From: Blastomussa wellsi
Lineage: Eukaryota; Cnidaria; Anthozoa; Scleractinia; Plerogyridae
Assembly (NCBI GenBank): GCA_947652115.1
Contig: OX393561.1
Coordinates: forward strand, 8,213,470 to 8,277,469
Length of the DNA stretch: 64,000 nucleotides
Direction: 5' to 3'
Below the pieces are notes generated by a model that was given only the letters and a program-made list of their open reading frames with translations, was not told the origin of the DNA and ran no database searches. Positions 37,147-50,136 of the stretch are shown in pieces (positions within the stretch are counted from its first letter, which is position 1; each line of letters opens with the position of its first letter). The position numbers and the translations under genes were made by a program.

Positions 37147-40100
37147 TTATTTTCTTCGCTTGCTTGGCCTTTGAAAAGTTTGCTTGCTGCCACCGGCACG
37201 GACAGTGTGGAATTTCATGGCCAACGTGTTCTCCGTCGTCCAGGGTGAATCCATCTGTATTGAAGAATGTTAGAAACGTAATTGATATAAAAAAATACCG
37301 AACGAGGATTGACTAGTGCGTTTGTTTAGGTGCCAAGGGGAGACAACACTACCGAAACCCTAAATAACCTTGTTATTGTGCTTATGGTTATGTCGTTATG
37401 CTGATGCGCTAGTAAAAACCAGCGTTAAAAGCGCAAGTATAGAACATTGTCATTGCAGTACGAACAACTTTTGGTTCGTATAACTTCAGACAAGCAAAAT
37501 TCAAGGACTTTACAAGACTACTACTAAATTTCAGGACCGTTTCAAAGGCTACTTCATAATGAAAGATATTCACAAGTTTAATTGTAGAAATAATAGTAAT
37601 CACCTACCTGTGTTGTATCTTGATCAACCAAATGAGTGTACTTCGTTCTTCCTGATCGACCAAAGTTCTTGACCTAAAAAAGAAGAAGAAATGTCAACCT
37701 TCCTCCATATCTGCAATGCTACTTCAGGCAGACATGGCACTAAAACACACGTGACGCGCTACAATAGACTTGTTTGTGTGATAGGTTAAATTGGTGTTCA
37801 AGATTAAACCTGTTTCCAACCTAGATTAATCTTCTTCATCCTGGCATAAAATGGCATAAAATAATTAATTGTTATAGTCAGGTGGAAACAGGTTAATCTA
37901 GGAAGGAAACGGATTTAACTTGAAAATTAATTTAACCTAGAACATTTGCACCACGACTAATTTGAGTTATTGTTATTGCTGTTGTTGAGATTTCAAGTCT
38001 GATGTATACAGAGAACATGACCCAAACAAAAGGTGTAATCAAAATCTTAAATAGTATAACACTATGCGAGAGCTGACCTATTAAAGTTCAACATTATACT
38101 TAGCAGAAGTTCCCAAGATGTGTAAACTTTACTTATCTTGTAGAGTAGTTGATAAAAGGGGAAAAATGTGTAATCAAAATCTTAAATAGTATAGCTTACC
38201 TATTAAAATAAGTTCAATATTATACTTAGCAGAAGTTCCCAAAAGATGTGCAAAATTTACTTATCTTGTAGAGTAGTCGATGAAAAGTGGACATTTTTTC
38301 CGGAACTCTTACCTGCATTACTTTGGGAATAACTGTTTTATCAAAGTGATCCTCCAGTGTGGGTTTAGCAAAGTCTCGTCTGTAGACATCATCCTCTTGG
38401 TCCTTTAAAACAGGAAAAAAAAAAGCGTACACGAATCGTGATTGGTTGCATGTGTCAGTGAGTACAGTAAATGGAGAAGAGAACAGATAATTGTCTTTGA
38501 GCTATGAAAACACTGGACTGTCCACGGCCCATTACTTTTTTTCGTATTTGTTTACGATCGCCGGAAAATGAAACGTGAGAGAACTGGACGACAGCGCAAA
38601 TATTTGTCTTGCACGCATTGCTTGTTCCCACTCCCTCTCATGTTTTACACACCCTGTTCATTTCGCTCTCTTCTTCGCCGAAAAAATACAGAGGTTGTGA
38701 ACGCTCTAGGGAATGCAATACAAACACACACGTTTCCAAGCAACATGTCAAACACGAGAGACAGTGTTTCATCACATTTCCAAAACCGAGAAGAGAGATG
38801 AAAATACGAATCGGTCGCACGCAACTTGGTAATTATTTGTTTTCGGATTCCAAAGTGAGCGGAACGATTGCTCCCAAGGCTGGTAGTCTGCATGTATGCA
38901 TATTTTGTTTGCGGCCCGTTTGTGCAATTAATTTCTCAAGAGAACAGTCGATACTCGAACTCGAACCTCGAGACTCGATCCTCAAAACTTTCGAGGATCG
39001 AGGATCGAGTCTCGAGCCTCGATGGACTGTCAACTTACTTTTGAGTGGTACTGTATTTTTGGCGAATTTCGAGGTGTATGGAAATGTGATGAAACACTCT
39101 TTCGAATGTTTGATATGTCTTTTCAATCGAAACTAAAACTACAAGAAGACAAAGAAATAAAATCGCCAAAATTAATACTAATTAAGATCAGATTTCCAAA
39201 CCACGGTCACTTTTTTTCTTTTGTTCTAACTTGTTGAATAATCAATGAGTTTGAGAAGAACATTTGAAGGAGCTACGTCGTATTTTGAGCTTGAATTGTT
39301 CCAATTCGTCCATCTCAATCTCCTCCATCCTTAACCATCCTTGCGCCTGTTTGGTTTAGTGCCACCTCTTTTTTTCGTCCTTAGTAAGCTATTATTTTGA
39401 GGTTTCCTACATTTTCAGGGTACTTTGGTCGCAAAAAACGACTCGAAAAGGACTCAAAAGATCGTGACGCAGCTAAGGAAAAGCATGAAGCGTTTCAAGC
39501 ATTTTCAAGCCTTGAATTGTACGTCCACTCACCAAGAAGAAAACGCCGCGGTGATAATATTTCTGTAAGAATCTGTATTTGCCCTTGACTGCTTTGTTAG
39601 TAACTGTTTTCGGATTGTTTTTCACTTCCATTCTCCATTGCTCTTCCGTCATGTTGCGCAGACGATCAACTTCTTGGCGTTCTTTCTCTATTCTGAATAA
39701 GTTAAAATACAGCAAAAGCAAATGAATCCAACGCTTTTTCATTACTACCATTTAGTGGTATACAGTGTACATAAGATGAAGGAGACCCCCTCCCCCCTCT
39801 GGGGTGGGCATGTTCCTACTACAGTGGGGTGGTTCCTTGACCGAGACTGGAAACTGCGGAAGAAACGACAATCCGTACAGTTTTCAAAATTCAACGACTT
39901 TTAAAGGGACACGTCACGGTATTTTGGTGTCATTTTAGCACTCATGTTCTTGCATCAATGGAAACCCATACATAATGTTGCAGTTTTGTTACCCAGGACT
40001 ATTTCACTACAGTGAAACATTTATTGCCGCTCATCACTTAGGATGGCGAAGATGAAAATGGATTGAAACTAGAAAAAACTAGCCAGTTTTTTCAAGTTCT

Positions 40101-40409
40101 AGAGAAATTCATTATGGGTTGCTCTCTCAGCCGCAATTTGTTCAATATCTTCATGTTACTCCATCAGGGGCATCTTGGGTACAATTAAAGGCACCAGGTA
40201 ATAAGCTGGTTTAATAAGCAAGTTTTCACGTTACCAGGCACCAGCCAATAGCGAAGCTCCATCTTTCTGTATATAAAGACACACGACGCACAATTCCTTG
40301 ATTCGCTCCGACGAAGGGCTAACGCTCGAAACGTCAGCACTTGAATCTCTTTACGGTGGCCAATTGACATTATCAACCCAGTTGATAAAACCAAATTATA
40401 TTGTTATAC

Positions 40410-40446
<37 letters not shown>

Positions 40447-43400
40447 TTCCCCCTCTAATAAGTAAACAACTTAGACAACCAACTTACTGTTAGTTTTGAA
40501 ACGCCGTCTGTGTATCAGTTTAAAATGTGATTAAAATTACAGCTTCGGTGGAGATCGTGATTTTTGAATGAATCTGAAGGTTCTAGAATTTTTGCTGTTA
40601 GGAAATAGCTTTATATTGTGGGTGCTGCATTTCTCAAGTTACATTGCTACTATGTTGTGGTCAGGGGATCCAAATTACGGCTATATTATATGTCCTTTCT
40701 ACCTTTCGGTGCGAGTCGACAACCACATTTGAACTAATGTAATTGTTTACGTCTAGAATGTTCAAGTATTATTTTTATACTTACTGCTCCCTTTCGTCTC
40801 TGTCTCTCTTGATACGTTTTAATTCACGGAATTTCCATGCTTCGTACTAGAAAGTAAAAAAAGGCCCCCAATGAAATATAAAATGAACATTTCGATTTGG
40901 ATGTTAAAACTTGAAAAAGAAAATCACTACTAGAGGATCAATTTATTTCACTAGATATTAGATTGGAATATATTAGATTGACCCTGCACAAAAACCTGGC
41001 GAAACATAATGGTGTTTACCTCTGTCAGAGCAACTTACCAATAGAAACATTGCGATAACACAGTTCATGCATAGTATATAATCACGAGTGAAAAACAGAA
41101 GAATGATGTGCACAGCGATGCACAACGGCGAAACAATTCTGACAATTCATGTTTTTGGTAATGCAACAATCCTTCTTCTTTGGGGGAGACTTTCTGTTTA
41201 TCACAATTTCCCGCTAATATTAGTTCTGAGAATTTGGTTTTTCATCAAGACAATATAAGGATCTCCCAGTTGATGTCTTTCTTTATTCTCATAACCTGTC
41301 TGCTTGACAGTGCATCGATACAGTACAACTCAAAAGTTACCAACCTCTTGTGAGATGAGGGAGATGAGTCTCTTCTCGCAAGACAGAGTCTTGTCTCGAG
41401 AAACAAGGTTCTAATCTCGAGACACATCTTGCAAAATGTGATATTCATCACACTTGGAATATGTATAAGGGAGAAGAAACACTCAATCACTGTGTTCTCA
41501 TTAGAAAGCAGGACTCAGGGACAAGTACCAGGGTGTGCAAGAATCAGTACCCACCTACTTTGAAATTGAACATGAAAAAATTCACTTCATTGCATTCCTT
41601 TCTGCCTGCCTACTTACCTGGCCAGCCCTACTAAAAAACAAAATAAAATTACTTATAACATGTCCTCTTACCTCTTCCTCATCATCTTCATCGTCTGTTA
41701 TGATGATGTCTTCCTCATTGTCGACTGTCAAAACACAAAGGCAACATTTAGAACATAAAACTACACATATTTTTAGTGTGTGGTGCCTGGCATTTTTTTG
41801 TGCTATTCTACAGCCCAAAACCAGTCTTTGGATTTTACAATCAATGTTTAGCCATTTCCAAAATTCCAATCACATACATCATCTACATGTACGGGCGCTT
41901 CCCATTTGTAAGAACTGGCCGGCCATACTGGCACATTCACGAAGAGAATTCCGCTATTAATCAGAACTGTTCGGCCGGATCAGGCAATTCCTAAGTAGTT
42001 TTCACCCTCAGTGTGACGAAATTGTATAAAGAATTAGGAAAACTCTCCAAATAAAGACCTAGTTTTTTGAAATATACCGGACTGGCCGGGCAGTCCCGAC
42101 TAATGGTAAGCGCCCTAAGGCAACAGGGATGGTGTTGACATCCTTATGGATTCAGGGTACAAGGAAGTTCAATTTTCCAACTTGCCCTTCGGGCAAGCTG
42201 TAGCCAGGATGCACTAGGCCGAAAATATTCTCAGAAGTGTAATGAATAAATTAATCAATTAATTTGTGAAAACTTTCACTCGCCTGTCGGGCAAGTGAAG
42301 GATAAAATCCACTAGCTCGATGGCAAAATCCACTAGCTTCCCTGTACACTGGGATTGTCACGTTATCTTTCCTCCCCCTGTTGGGGAGGAGTGTGAGATA
42401 AGCCATAAGAATGTCTGCATTAGTTGACGCTGTGGCTTACATGTACTTCTCACAAGAGTTACACAGAGTCATTTTCATGTACATGTACCTTCTTGTTCTT
42501 CTTGTAATTCTTTTCTGAGAAGCTCTTCAACAAGCTGTAAAAAAGAGAGAAAATAATTCACATAAGACATCTATGCTACCATCTCTGGAAGACAACATAC
42601 CAGTAAACATTGCATCACATTTGCATTCATTTACATCCCAGGCTGCTTGGGGCCTGGGTACGAGGAACAAGCACCTAGAGAACAAAATCTACCAAAAGGA
42701 ACTGACAATTGACATTTACACCGACAATTAAATTGGCTACATGCAGTTTTTAGATTCCATTTGTAAAACTCTACCCAGTCAAATCCTGTGCCCCAGAGTC
42801 ACTCGTGCCTTGTGCTCAGCCACCAGCTAAAGGTGGCGAAACACTAGATACAAAAACCCTCAACTTGTCATGAAACATTGTTTCGTTGCAAGTTTTGGGT
42901 CAATGTTTCGCGTTTTTCATCTTGCGTCAACAAAAACATTTGTTGCGGGTTGAAGAAAGTTGCTGCGAATAGTAGAGAGCGGGTCTACTTTGAGCAACAA
43001 GTTTTGGCTTTGTTGCTTGTTTTTCATCAAACTCACAAATTGTCACAGATTCACACCAAGCAAATCAACCAATCAGCACGCTGCATTTCTTCAACCCGCA
43101 ACAAATGTTTTTGTTGCACGATAAGTTGATCACGCAAGGTGAAAAAGTGAAACATCGATCCAAAAACTTGCAACGAAACAATGTTTCGCAACAAGTTGAC
43201 GGTTTTTGTATCTCGTATTTCGCTGCCTTAAGAGGGACAGGCAGCTCTGGGGATAAGAATGATTTACCGTATTTACTCGTGTCAGTCAACCCCCTAATTT
43301 TGGGGCCAAAAACTAAGTTTCATTTATAGGTACAGACTTCACTGGAAAACATACTGTATTTCTTAGGATTATCGTTCAGGAACTCTGGATATATGAAACA

Positions 43401-46400
43401 ATCACAGAAAGTTTCAATATGAAGTTTTAACATTCTTGCGTGTCCGCGATCGTTTTGACAACACATGTACATGTGGGCTTTTTTGAACAGGCTTACAAAA
43501 TCAAACTCACTAATTCCAGACAAACTTTTCTAACTTTGGAAGATGAAAAGCAGCTTTAGCAGGCAGGCAAAACACCAAAGAAGGTCAAGAATCTTTGAGA
43601 ATGACTCGAAAAATGAAAGTGCCATGCTTGTTTGGAAAACTTGGTAACCAAGCTACAAAATCGGTTGAGTATTGGTAACTGATGACTGGACATGCTTTCA
43701 TCATGCCAGGTTACGAAGCAGCGAGTTTGAAGCGAGAAAGATGTTTTTACGGCTTTATTTCGCTGGAAATGTCAGTTCTGTATTCCGAAATTCAACACTC
43801 AGGTCAACATAAAGAAGATCAATTTTAAAGCATTTCAACTTGAACTGCTAATTTAGACGCAGACCGCTATGCGAAGGACTTTGCTTTTTGGTGTCATTGT
43901 TTATAAGATGTTTTACATAATTATAAAGACAATTGTTATGCTGATTGTGCAGAATGTATTTTACCAGTGCTCGGGTCTTAGTTTTTGACTCGAGTATAAG
44001 TCGAGGGCGATTTTTTTGACTGATTTTTAGGTCGTGAAAAGTCGACTTATACACCAGTAAATACGGTACATTGTACACCAAGGAAGTTGTTGCATCTTTT
44101 TCTTTCATTTTAACATTAGTTTACCTTGCGTGATGTTTTTGTCCTTTCCTCGTTGACCTTCTTTTTCTCTTCTTCTTTGCGCTCAAGATCAAGTTCCATC
44201 TTCTCACGTTCCTGAACAGTGATTCTGTCACTCCTACAAAACAAACAGTCACTTGCTAAATCTGTCTGATTTTCCTTCTTGTCTTATGAATGGGTCCAAG
44301 ATCCTTTATTAATTTCTTTACTTATCATTCATAACTTTAAGTTTGCATTTGAGTGCCAGACACTTACAAGTGTTTTCAATTTTATGTGTTATGGTCTTAA
44401 AATAATACTTCACTTCACCGCTCTTCCCCATAAAAGGGCTTGAAATTAAAAGCAAAAATTTAGTTGCAAGTTCGAAAATTTTTAGTTGTAAAATGCACAT
44501 AAATTATTAATTATTTATGATCACGGCAGCAAATACTACTTACTCACGATCAAGAACATACTTGTACACTACTGTAGCTTATTTCTATGATTGATAAGAC
44601 CTGGCTATACAAAATTCTGATTTATTTAGGATCAGGGGAGGTTGTAAAATAAACTGTAAGACTTACTTTCGCACAAACACTGGTTTTAATCGTGGATTGG
44701 CTTCTTCTTCAGAATCAGTATACTCCTCATACTCTGATGACTATTGATATGATAAAAAAGAAATTAAAAACGTTATGGCTGGTGATCACTATTATAATAT
44801 ACAGGGATAAAATCAACCAATATAATTCAATCTTAATTTCAACCAATTTTTAAGTTGAGCATGATTATTTGGACTGATTTTAAGATGTGTAAGTTAAACT
44901 TGAATACGGGTACACGTATATATCACAGGTTGATCAAACGTACCTCCTCTTCCTCTTCTTCCTCGTCTGATTTTGCTTCTTCTTCCAAATCCAACAAGTC
45001 CTGTTACAAAAATACAACAATTCATGTGGCGGTCATTGTACATGCAACATAAACAGTCAAGACAAGGTTAATAGAAAACGCACTTGGAGAAGTTGGAAAA
45101 ATGTGGAGGCCTTCTCCAATTAGGAATATTAAAGGCAACTTCAAGAACTGATTGTCAAAGAACATGTTTATGGACCTCAACATTGTTACCAAAAATAATT
45201 AATCTAATGGTACCTTTTCTGCTTCTTTTTGTCTTGCTCTTTCTCGGAGAATTGACCTTCTTCTTTCTAATGCCTAATAGCACAAAAAGAATTCACAAAA
45301 ACAAAAACAAGCGTTATGGTGAGAAATGTGAAGGCCAGATATATAAAATTTCAAATACATAGTACAAACCTCCTCATCTAAATCTTCTTCATCACTACAA
45401 AATATAAAAGAAAAAGAAAATGACTTCAGTGAGTTCTTAATGAAGTCAAATCATGGCCATACCAGCTATAGTGCACAGTACATGTTAAGGTGCTACACTA
45501 CACTACATTATAACTATAACACACAAACATGTATTTGTACATCCAATCTTCTGTATATTCTTTTTGGAAAAAAATGGTGGTGGGGGATTGCATAAAACAG
45601 ATAATGCGATCAGATCTGATGTCAACATTAGCAATATGCTTTCAATTTTGGTATTTGCAAAGCCGTCAATTTGATAACTTGATTGCTGCAGCCTTGTTAC
45701 ATGTACTCTGCATTGTTAATCAAGACAAGCATTTTTACATGTAGCAGTATTACATTTATGTTACAGGTCAAAATTGTCTGCAGCTAATTATTTTCAAACT
45801 AGGTAATTTTTTTTAATTTAATTTAATTTTTATCTATAAAAAAGTCATCCACCCCTCCCCAACCACCTCTCATCCCTCTACCCCCCCCCCCCCCAACCCA
45901 ACCTCTACAAAATTGCACACAAAGTACCAACCTGCTTTCTTCCATTCTTGGTAACCTTCGTTGCTCTCGATCATCCTACATGTACAAAGAAAAATGCAAC
46001 AATCAAATAACGCTGGTAGAATAAATTACATTTGGTATACATGTAGATAGCTGCAAAGATGGTTGCAAAGTATGCAATCGTTTTTGGCCCTCTCAACTGT
46101 CTTACTTGTGTAAAAACCACAATTAAAACACAGCTTGCACAACCATCTCACTGACAAGACGGGCATTTACATCATTGAGTTTTCTTTTAAGGAAAGTCGT
46201 CAAGTAAAATCTTTACAGTTTTCATTCGCTTGAAAGCTCACATTGCAGAAAAAATGGCTACCGCAGATCTTTGTGGTATTAGCGTGCAAAATTTTCCTTT
46301 GTGTAATTTAAACAAGCCAACGTAAACATTTGAATCACAAGCCTGTTATTTTATTTACTCTGATGATGAAGGCAGACTGGAAGAAAGTAATGCTTAAATA

Positions 46401-49035
46401 ATTATTTCTTAATGTTTGTCTCTTTAAGTTTCTCTTTCAGTTTCTCTCAATCAAAAACACTTCTCTGTTTTAGCGGTTTTACAATAGAGTATTTTCACAC
46501 ACATTACATGCAGACATATGACATTGCTGAAACAAAAGATGATATTTATATAACAATAGAGTTCAATTCCTGGAGGATTGCTTTGGGGCACCAATATGGC
46601 CACAGTTTCTTTGTTTTGGGACACCAATATGGCCGCCGTGATGTCATGTGAAAACACTCTATATGACTTGTACAGTGTACATTATTCCACCAAAAGCATT
46701 CCAATAAAATCTTTTGTCACAAGTTGCTGGCATAAGGCTTTTCACTTTAGTCAAATAGTATATGCATGTAGTCATACAATGTAGTCAAAACGAAAATCAA
46801 TGTTTTACATGTAATAACACATGCACATGTACATTGTAGATTGACGCTGTAGAAGAATCCAACATGGGGCAGGAATGGTCAAAACTCCAGAGGATTAAAA
46901 TGTACTGCAATTGGGTAAAATTGAAAAACATAAGCCCAACATTTTTCAAGTTTTTATTCTTTACATGAAAATGTCAATTGTTTGGAAATCATCCTTGTTT
47001 GTTATGTTGCCATTATTTTGCAAATAAAGGACTGTTACTTTGCCAATTTGATGTTCAGAGCTCATAACTAACAAAAGTATTCTGAACTACCTAGACTACT
47101 GTGTTGCACCTTAAACACTGTATTCTCAAAACAAACTTCCACTACATTGCTATACAAGTACTAAAATTCCCATGTGTTTTAACTATGCAGCAAATATACA
47201 TGGGTTTCAAAACAAGGCGATGACTGCTGGAGTTCCACCGGCTACTTGACTATTATGCTACCGGCTACTCTGGCCATAGCAATCAGCTTGTGACCCAAAC
47301 AGCAGCCTATAACAGCAGCCTACCCTTCCAGTCGAAGACACCTACATGTACTTCAAAACATTTTGAAACCCCTGAATATGGTAATCAAAGCCACGAACAT
47401 CAAAACAGAAATATGTGTACTGCATACCTCTTCTCCTGATGCTTCCTCATCTCCCATAGCAACCACTTCTGGTTCATGAGGGCGCCGTCTATGTCCTTCA
47501 TCCCTGACATGGCAATTGGAGCACAAACAATCAGTCTATTGATCGATCGATCAATCAATATTTCAGCCAGTCAGTCAGCTTGCCAGTCAGTCAGTCAGCC
47601 TGTCCGTCTGGCTGCCTATCTGGTCTGTATACAGTGTGTCTCATGTTTAATAACAGGAAAGAAGAAGGGAAGCAAGGAAAAGAGGAAATCAAATGCCCAG
47701 CAGCCGGGCACAGTCTTAAATAGGCTAAATTCTTTGAAACTTCTTGAAAGTATTGTATGTTTCTATAGAAATCTAGAGCGATTCCAAAAAATACATGTAT
47801 GTTCGTTTTCTAGCTGACAAAATATCTGAACTTGGGCACACTATAGAATTGTTACGTACTTGACACTAAAACATTTTGGCCAACACCGGCGCTACAATTA
47901 TTCGCCGAATTCCTACAGAAAGCCTCGCTAAAATCTATTGAGAATAATTTATTTGATGGCTGTTTGGAAATGCTAAGGGACTCTAAAAAACATTTGTAGT
48001 AGATAATTTTCCCGAGCTTGTGCACACAGTAAAATCGCCAGATTCTTGACACAATCTGAGCAAAAAAAAATGGTTGTGGGACCCCAATCTCCCTTCAAAC
48101 AATATCACATTGTATGAAACTGACAATCATAGTCCGGCTTACATTTCATTATCTTCATCTTTAACTCTCTCCTGAAGTCGTCGCAGTCTTCTGTCGGTTT
48201 TTTCTGCTATTTGAAATACCTGTTGACACCATGGATCACATTAGAACTGGCCAGTTTTGAAAAAATTAATTCAAAAAATCTTTGGCTTTCTACACATACA
48301 CGTATCTGTGACTGAAATTATAAAATTTATGTTCATGCAGGGTAACTAACTTCAGTTGCCATGACAACTGATATTAACATACATGTTAGCCCTTTCCTGA
48401 TGCAGAAATCATCCACCAAATAGTTACACAATTTGATCACATAAAAATGAATTATTGTACCTTGTCTATTTCTTGCTCATCAATCTCTCGTTCTTTGACA
48501 AATGGCTCTCCCAATAGTACAGCATCATCATCATCCTCTTCATCACTAGAATACTTGGCATACTCTGGACTAAAATGCACAATCACATGAAGGCATGCTA
48601 GCTTACAAAGCAAATTTGCACCCACGTGACGACAGAAAAATCCTGCATCTTCAACGTATAATAGTGCGAAATTATAATAGAATATGTTCTTACCGTTTGC
48701 CGGCCACATATCTGCTAACTTTCACTTTCTTCATGGTAAACTCTCCTGTAAGCAATAAAACTCGAACATAACCATGGAGAAAAACCTTGAAATACAGACT
48801 AAATATACCAAAAGGATGATCAAAAAGTGTCATGCTGTACAGATTAACAGCTAGCACAAAATTTTCGGGCACAGCCTTTCTAAGGATGATCTTCCAGGAC
48901 TTGAAAACTTCTGAAACTTTTAACCAGCTGGAGGCACATGCCGTAAACTGCACACATCTTCTCACCTTTTTCATTTTTCACGGGAACAGCTCCTGCTGTA
49001 CAGTTGATAGGGGCTCCTCTCGACAAAGGATCCAT
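37147..49035 (-). CDS. MFAP1: Microfibrillar-associated protein 1 (MFAP1), 18 coding exons
   Basis: Spliced by me from 5' to 3' on the minus strand: 49035-48966, 48745-48694, 48569-48461, 48219-48143, 47503-47428, 45975-45932, 45394-45370, 45273-45214, 45000-44944, 44740-44667, 44233-44125, 42534-42489, 41724-41672, 40846-40785, 39692-39533, 38402-38313, 37673-37608, 37254-37147. All GT-AG, phases agree: 445 residues (human 439). Despite its name, MFAP1 is a nuclear component of the spliceosomal B complex (family knowledge). Visible hallmarks are N-terminal [12 protein letters not shown] and [24 protein letters not shown], a long acidic and charged coiled middle, then [47 protein letters not shown] and a basic C-terminus (KRRK). 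Exon 7 is only 25 nt. The gene looks intact and is convergent with the receptor. Confidence 0.95.
38733..39127. mobile_element. Foldback element with nested Taq-like palindrome
   Basis: The outer arms 38733-38790 and 39071-39127 are inverted copies (TCAAACACGAGAGACAGTGTTTCATCACATTTCC and its mirror, with changes). At 38948-39027 an inner palindrome built of CTCGA/TCGAG units forms a hairpin. It lies in MFAP1 intron 15. A 175-codon frame across it (38609-39136) is an artefact of the repeat. Confidence 0.65.
39901..40188. mobile_element. One-ended copy of the TTAAAGGGAC MITE family
   Basis: Begins TTAAAGGGACAC like 12535 and has a similar internal palindrome (ACTAGCCAGTTTTTTCAAGTTCT). The matching right terminus is missing, and Penelope-like sequence begins at about 40192. 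It lies in MFAP1 intron 14. Confidence 0.45.
40192..40405 (+). mobile_element. Penelope-like terminal repeat, solo fragment (copy 3)
   Basis: About 210 bp match the 3' region of the Penelope-like copy at 19440-19624 in inverse orientation (ACCAGGCACCAGCCAATAGC, then the hammerhead-like motif, then TTTACGGTGGCCAATTGAC). No coding sequence. It lies in MFAP1 intron 14, antisense to MFAP1. Confidence 0.8.
40300..40347 (+). ncRNA. Hammerhead-ribozyme-like motif, best-preserved copy
   Basis: Reading 5' to 3': stem I GATTC, GCT; core CCGACGA; stem II GGGC/GCTC with a small loop; GAA; a palindromic ACGT where stem III would form; C; then stem I closing AGC and GAATC. GATTC pairs GAATC and GCT pairs AGC, giving a type I arrangement with an internal loop. 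Hammerhead ribozymes with minimal palindromic stem III are known in Penelope-like elements and can act as dimers (established). The core differs from CUGANGA by U to C at its second base, which would be expected to weaken or abolish cleavage. Confidence 0.55.
42834..43227. mobile_element. MITE with about 120-bp terminal inverted repeats
   Basis: The left arm starts GGCGAAACACTAGATACAAA at 42834. The right arm ends with the inverted TTTGTATCTCGTATTTCGCTGCC near 43227. Inverted similarity continues through CAACTTGT, AAACATTGTTTCGTTGCAAG and AACAAAAACATTTGTTGCGG. It lies in MFAP1 intron 11. Non-coding. Confidence 0.75.
43265..44068. mobile_element. Element bounded by TACCGTATTTACT inverted ends
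   Basis: TACCGTATTTACTCGTG at 43265 is mirrored by CACCAGTAAATACGGTA ending at 44068. The right end also has GACTCGAGTATAAGTCGA. The interior (about 800 bp) shows no transposase. Probably a non-autonomous DNA transposon; the superfamily is uncertain. It lies in MFAP1 intron 11. Confidence 0.5.
45840..45905. repeat. C-rich tract
   Basis: A pyrimidine tract with a run of 14-15 C in MFAP1 intron 6. Comparable homopolymer C or G runs occur at 22113-22129 and 32464-32477. Confidence 0.8.
46495..46662. mobile_element. Short MITE with TAGAGTNTTTTCACA ends
   Basis: TAGAGTATTTTCACA at 46495 is mirrored by GTGAAAACACTCTATA ending at 46662. The right half contains two copies of CACCAATATGGCC. Non-coding, in MFAP1 intron 5. 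Confidence 0.6.
47527..47630. repeat. Short tandem CAGT and GATC repeats
   Basis: CAGT units and a GATCGATCGATC run lie in MFAP1 intron 4 next to exon 5. Confidence 0.7.
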
Positions 49036-49104
49036 TTTGGAGCCTTGAATTATCGACAATTCAGAGAAATAAAAGTGTTTTCTTCTTGATGTGCTCAATC
49101 CAAT

Positions 49105-49277
49105 ATGGCGGACCACACAGTGTACATACACTTTCCAGTGACACCGCTGACATGCACTGGTCAGGACCTTGGGCTACCATATCATGTAAGACTCCATAAA
49201 GTGTGCCGAGCTGTGCAGCGCTGGTACGGTGCAGTGACCAATTCGAACTTGCTGAGCATTTTCAGGACAAATTTAAG
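49105..49277 (+). CDS. Candidate first exon of a gene head-to-head with MFAP1
   Basis: An ATG in good context (AATATGGCG) at 49105 opens 57 codons plus two bases (MADHTVYIHFPVTPLTCTGQ at the start, SIFRTNL near the end) and runs into the donor AAG|GTAAGA at 49278. The MFAP1 start codon is 69 bp away on the other strand, so the gap could be a compact bidirectional promoter. I do not recognise the protein and found no following exon before the transposons at 50137. It may be a broken gene, a gene interrupted by transposons, or chance. Confidence 0.3.
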
Positions 49278-50136
49278 GTAAGATTATAGGTTTACTGCAA
49301 TATAATTGTGCATTCTGAATTTTGCTATATAAAAGAAATTACTGCGCTCTAAACAATCCTCTCTATTAGCGCAAACAACTCGCATAGCGGCACGAACTGG
49401 CACTGAGCGCGCCGCCATTTTTTTATGGAAGCAAAAGATTGACCGAAAAAGAAATTTGTGGGGCCATGATTAAATGTTCATTGGTTTGACTAAGATGGGA
49501 ACAACTCCTTCGAGTTACACGTGCCTTCTTTGAAATGCCGGTCGTTTCACCAACATGTTAATTCTTTCTGAGTTAGAGCCTTGCCCCCTCAAAAGTTAAA
49601 TGGTCGGCTCCTTAGCTGTCATGCGGCTAGAAGTTAGAATATGCAAGCCATGCAAGTGACTTGTTGTTGATATTTTCTCGTTCGGAATTTACAACAGTCG
49701 ATAATTCTTGAGTTTCACCGATTTCACAGAAAATGTGAATCAATGAATGCAAAAATGGCTATTCCATAACTTAACAGGAACACCGACAACTGCTCATTTT
49801 TAGAAAGCACGTGAGGCAAGATTTCCGCACAGCTCCATACATTTATTATGCATGCAGTTCTTTGTTTATTGAAACCAATAGCTGGAACAATAGAGACCCT
49901 TTGGGACTTACGCTCTTTGTTTGAGTCATTTCTTTCTTCGACTAACTTTTAGTTTTAAACTTAGAAAAATTTAAGGAATTTTGTCTGGAATCGCGTGAAA
50001 AATAGGTTAAATAAATTTAGACTTAGAAAATTTTTCAAATTTAGTGTCTAAAATACGGAAAATCAAAAGGAAATGTTAAATTTTTGGGCGATTTCACGAT
50101 GTTTTTAAATTAAATACGCGTGTAGAAATGGTTTAA
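49278..50136. other. No gene recognised between the MFAP1 5' region and the transposon pair
   Basis: About 860 bp without a recognisable exon on either strand. Confidence 0.5.

Noticed and set aside
38609..39136. 175-codon open frame on the plus strand
   Set aside because: It runs across a foldback element with a CTCGA palindrome inside an MFAP1 intron; frames are open on both strands because of the repeat.
41535..41960. 141-codon plus-strand frame
   Set aside because: It lies antisense over MFAP1 exon 13; the poly-Ser stretch is the complement of its acidic codons.
48832..49131. Plus- and minus-strand frames over the MFAP1 5' end
   Set aside because: The minus frame is MFAP1 exon 1 with read-through into its first intron; the plus frame at 48832 is its shadow.
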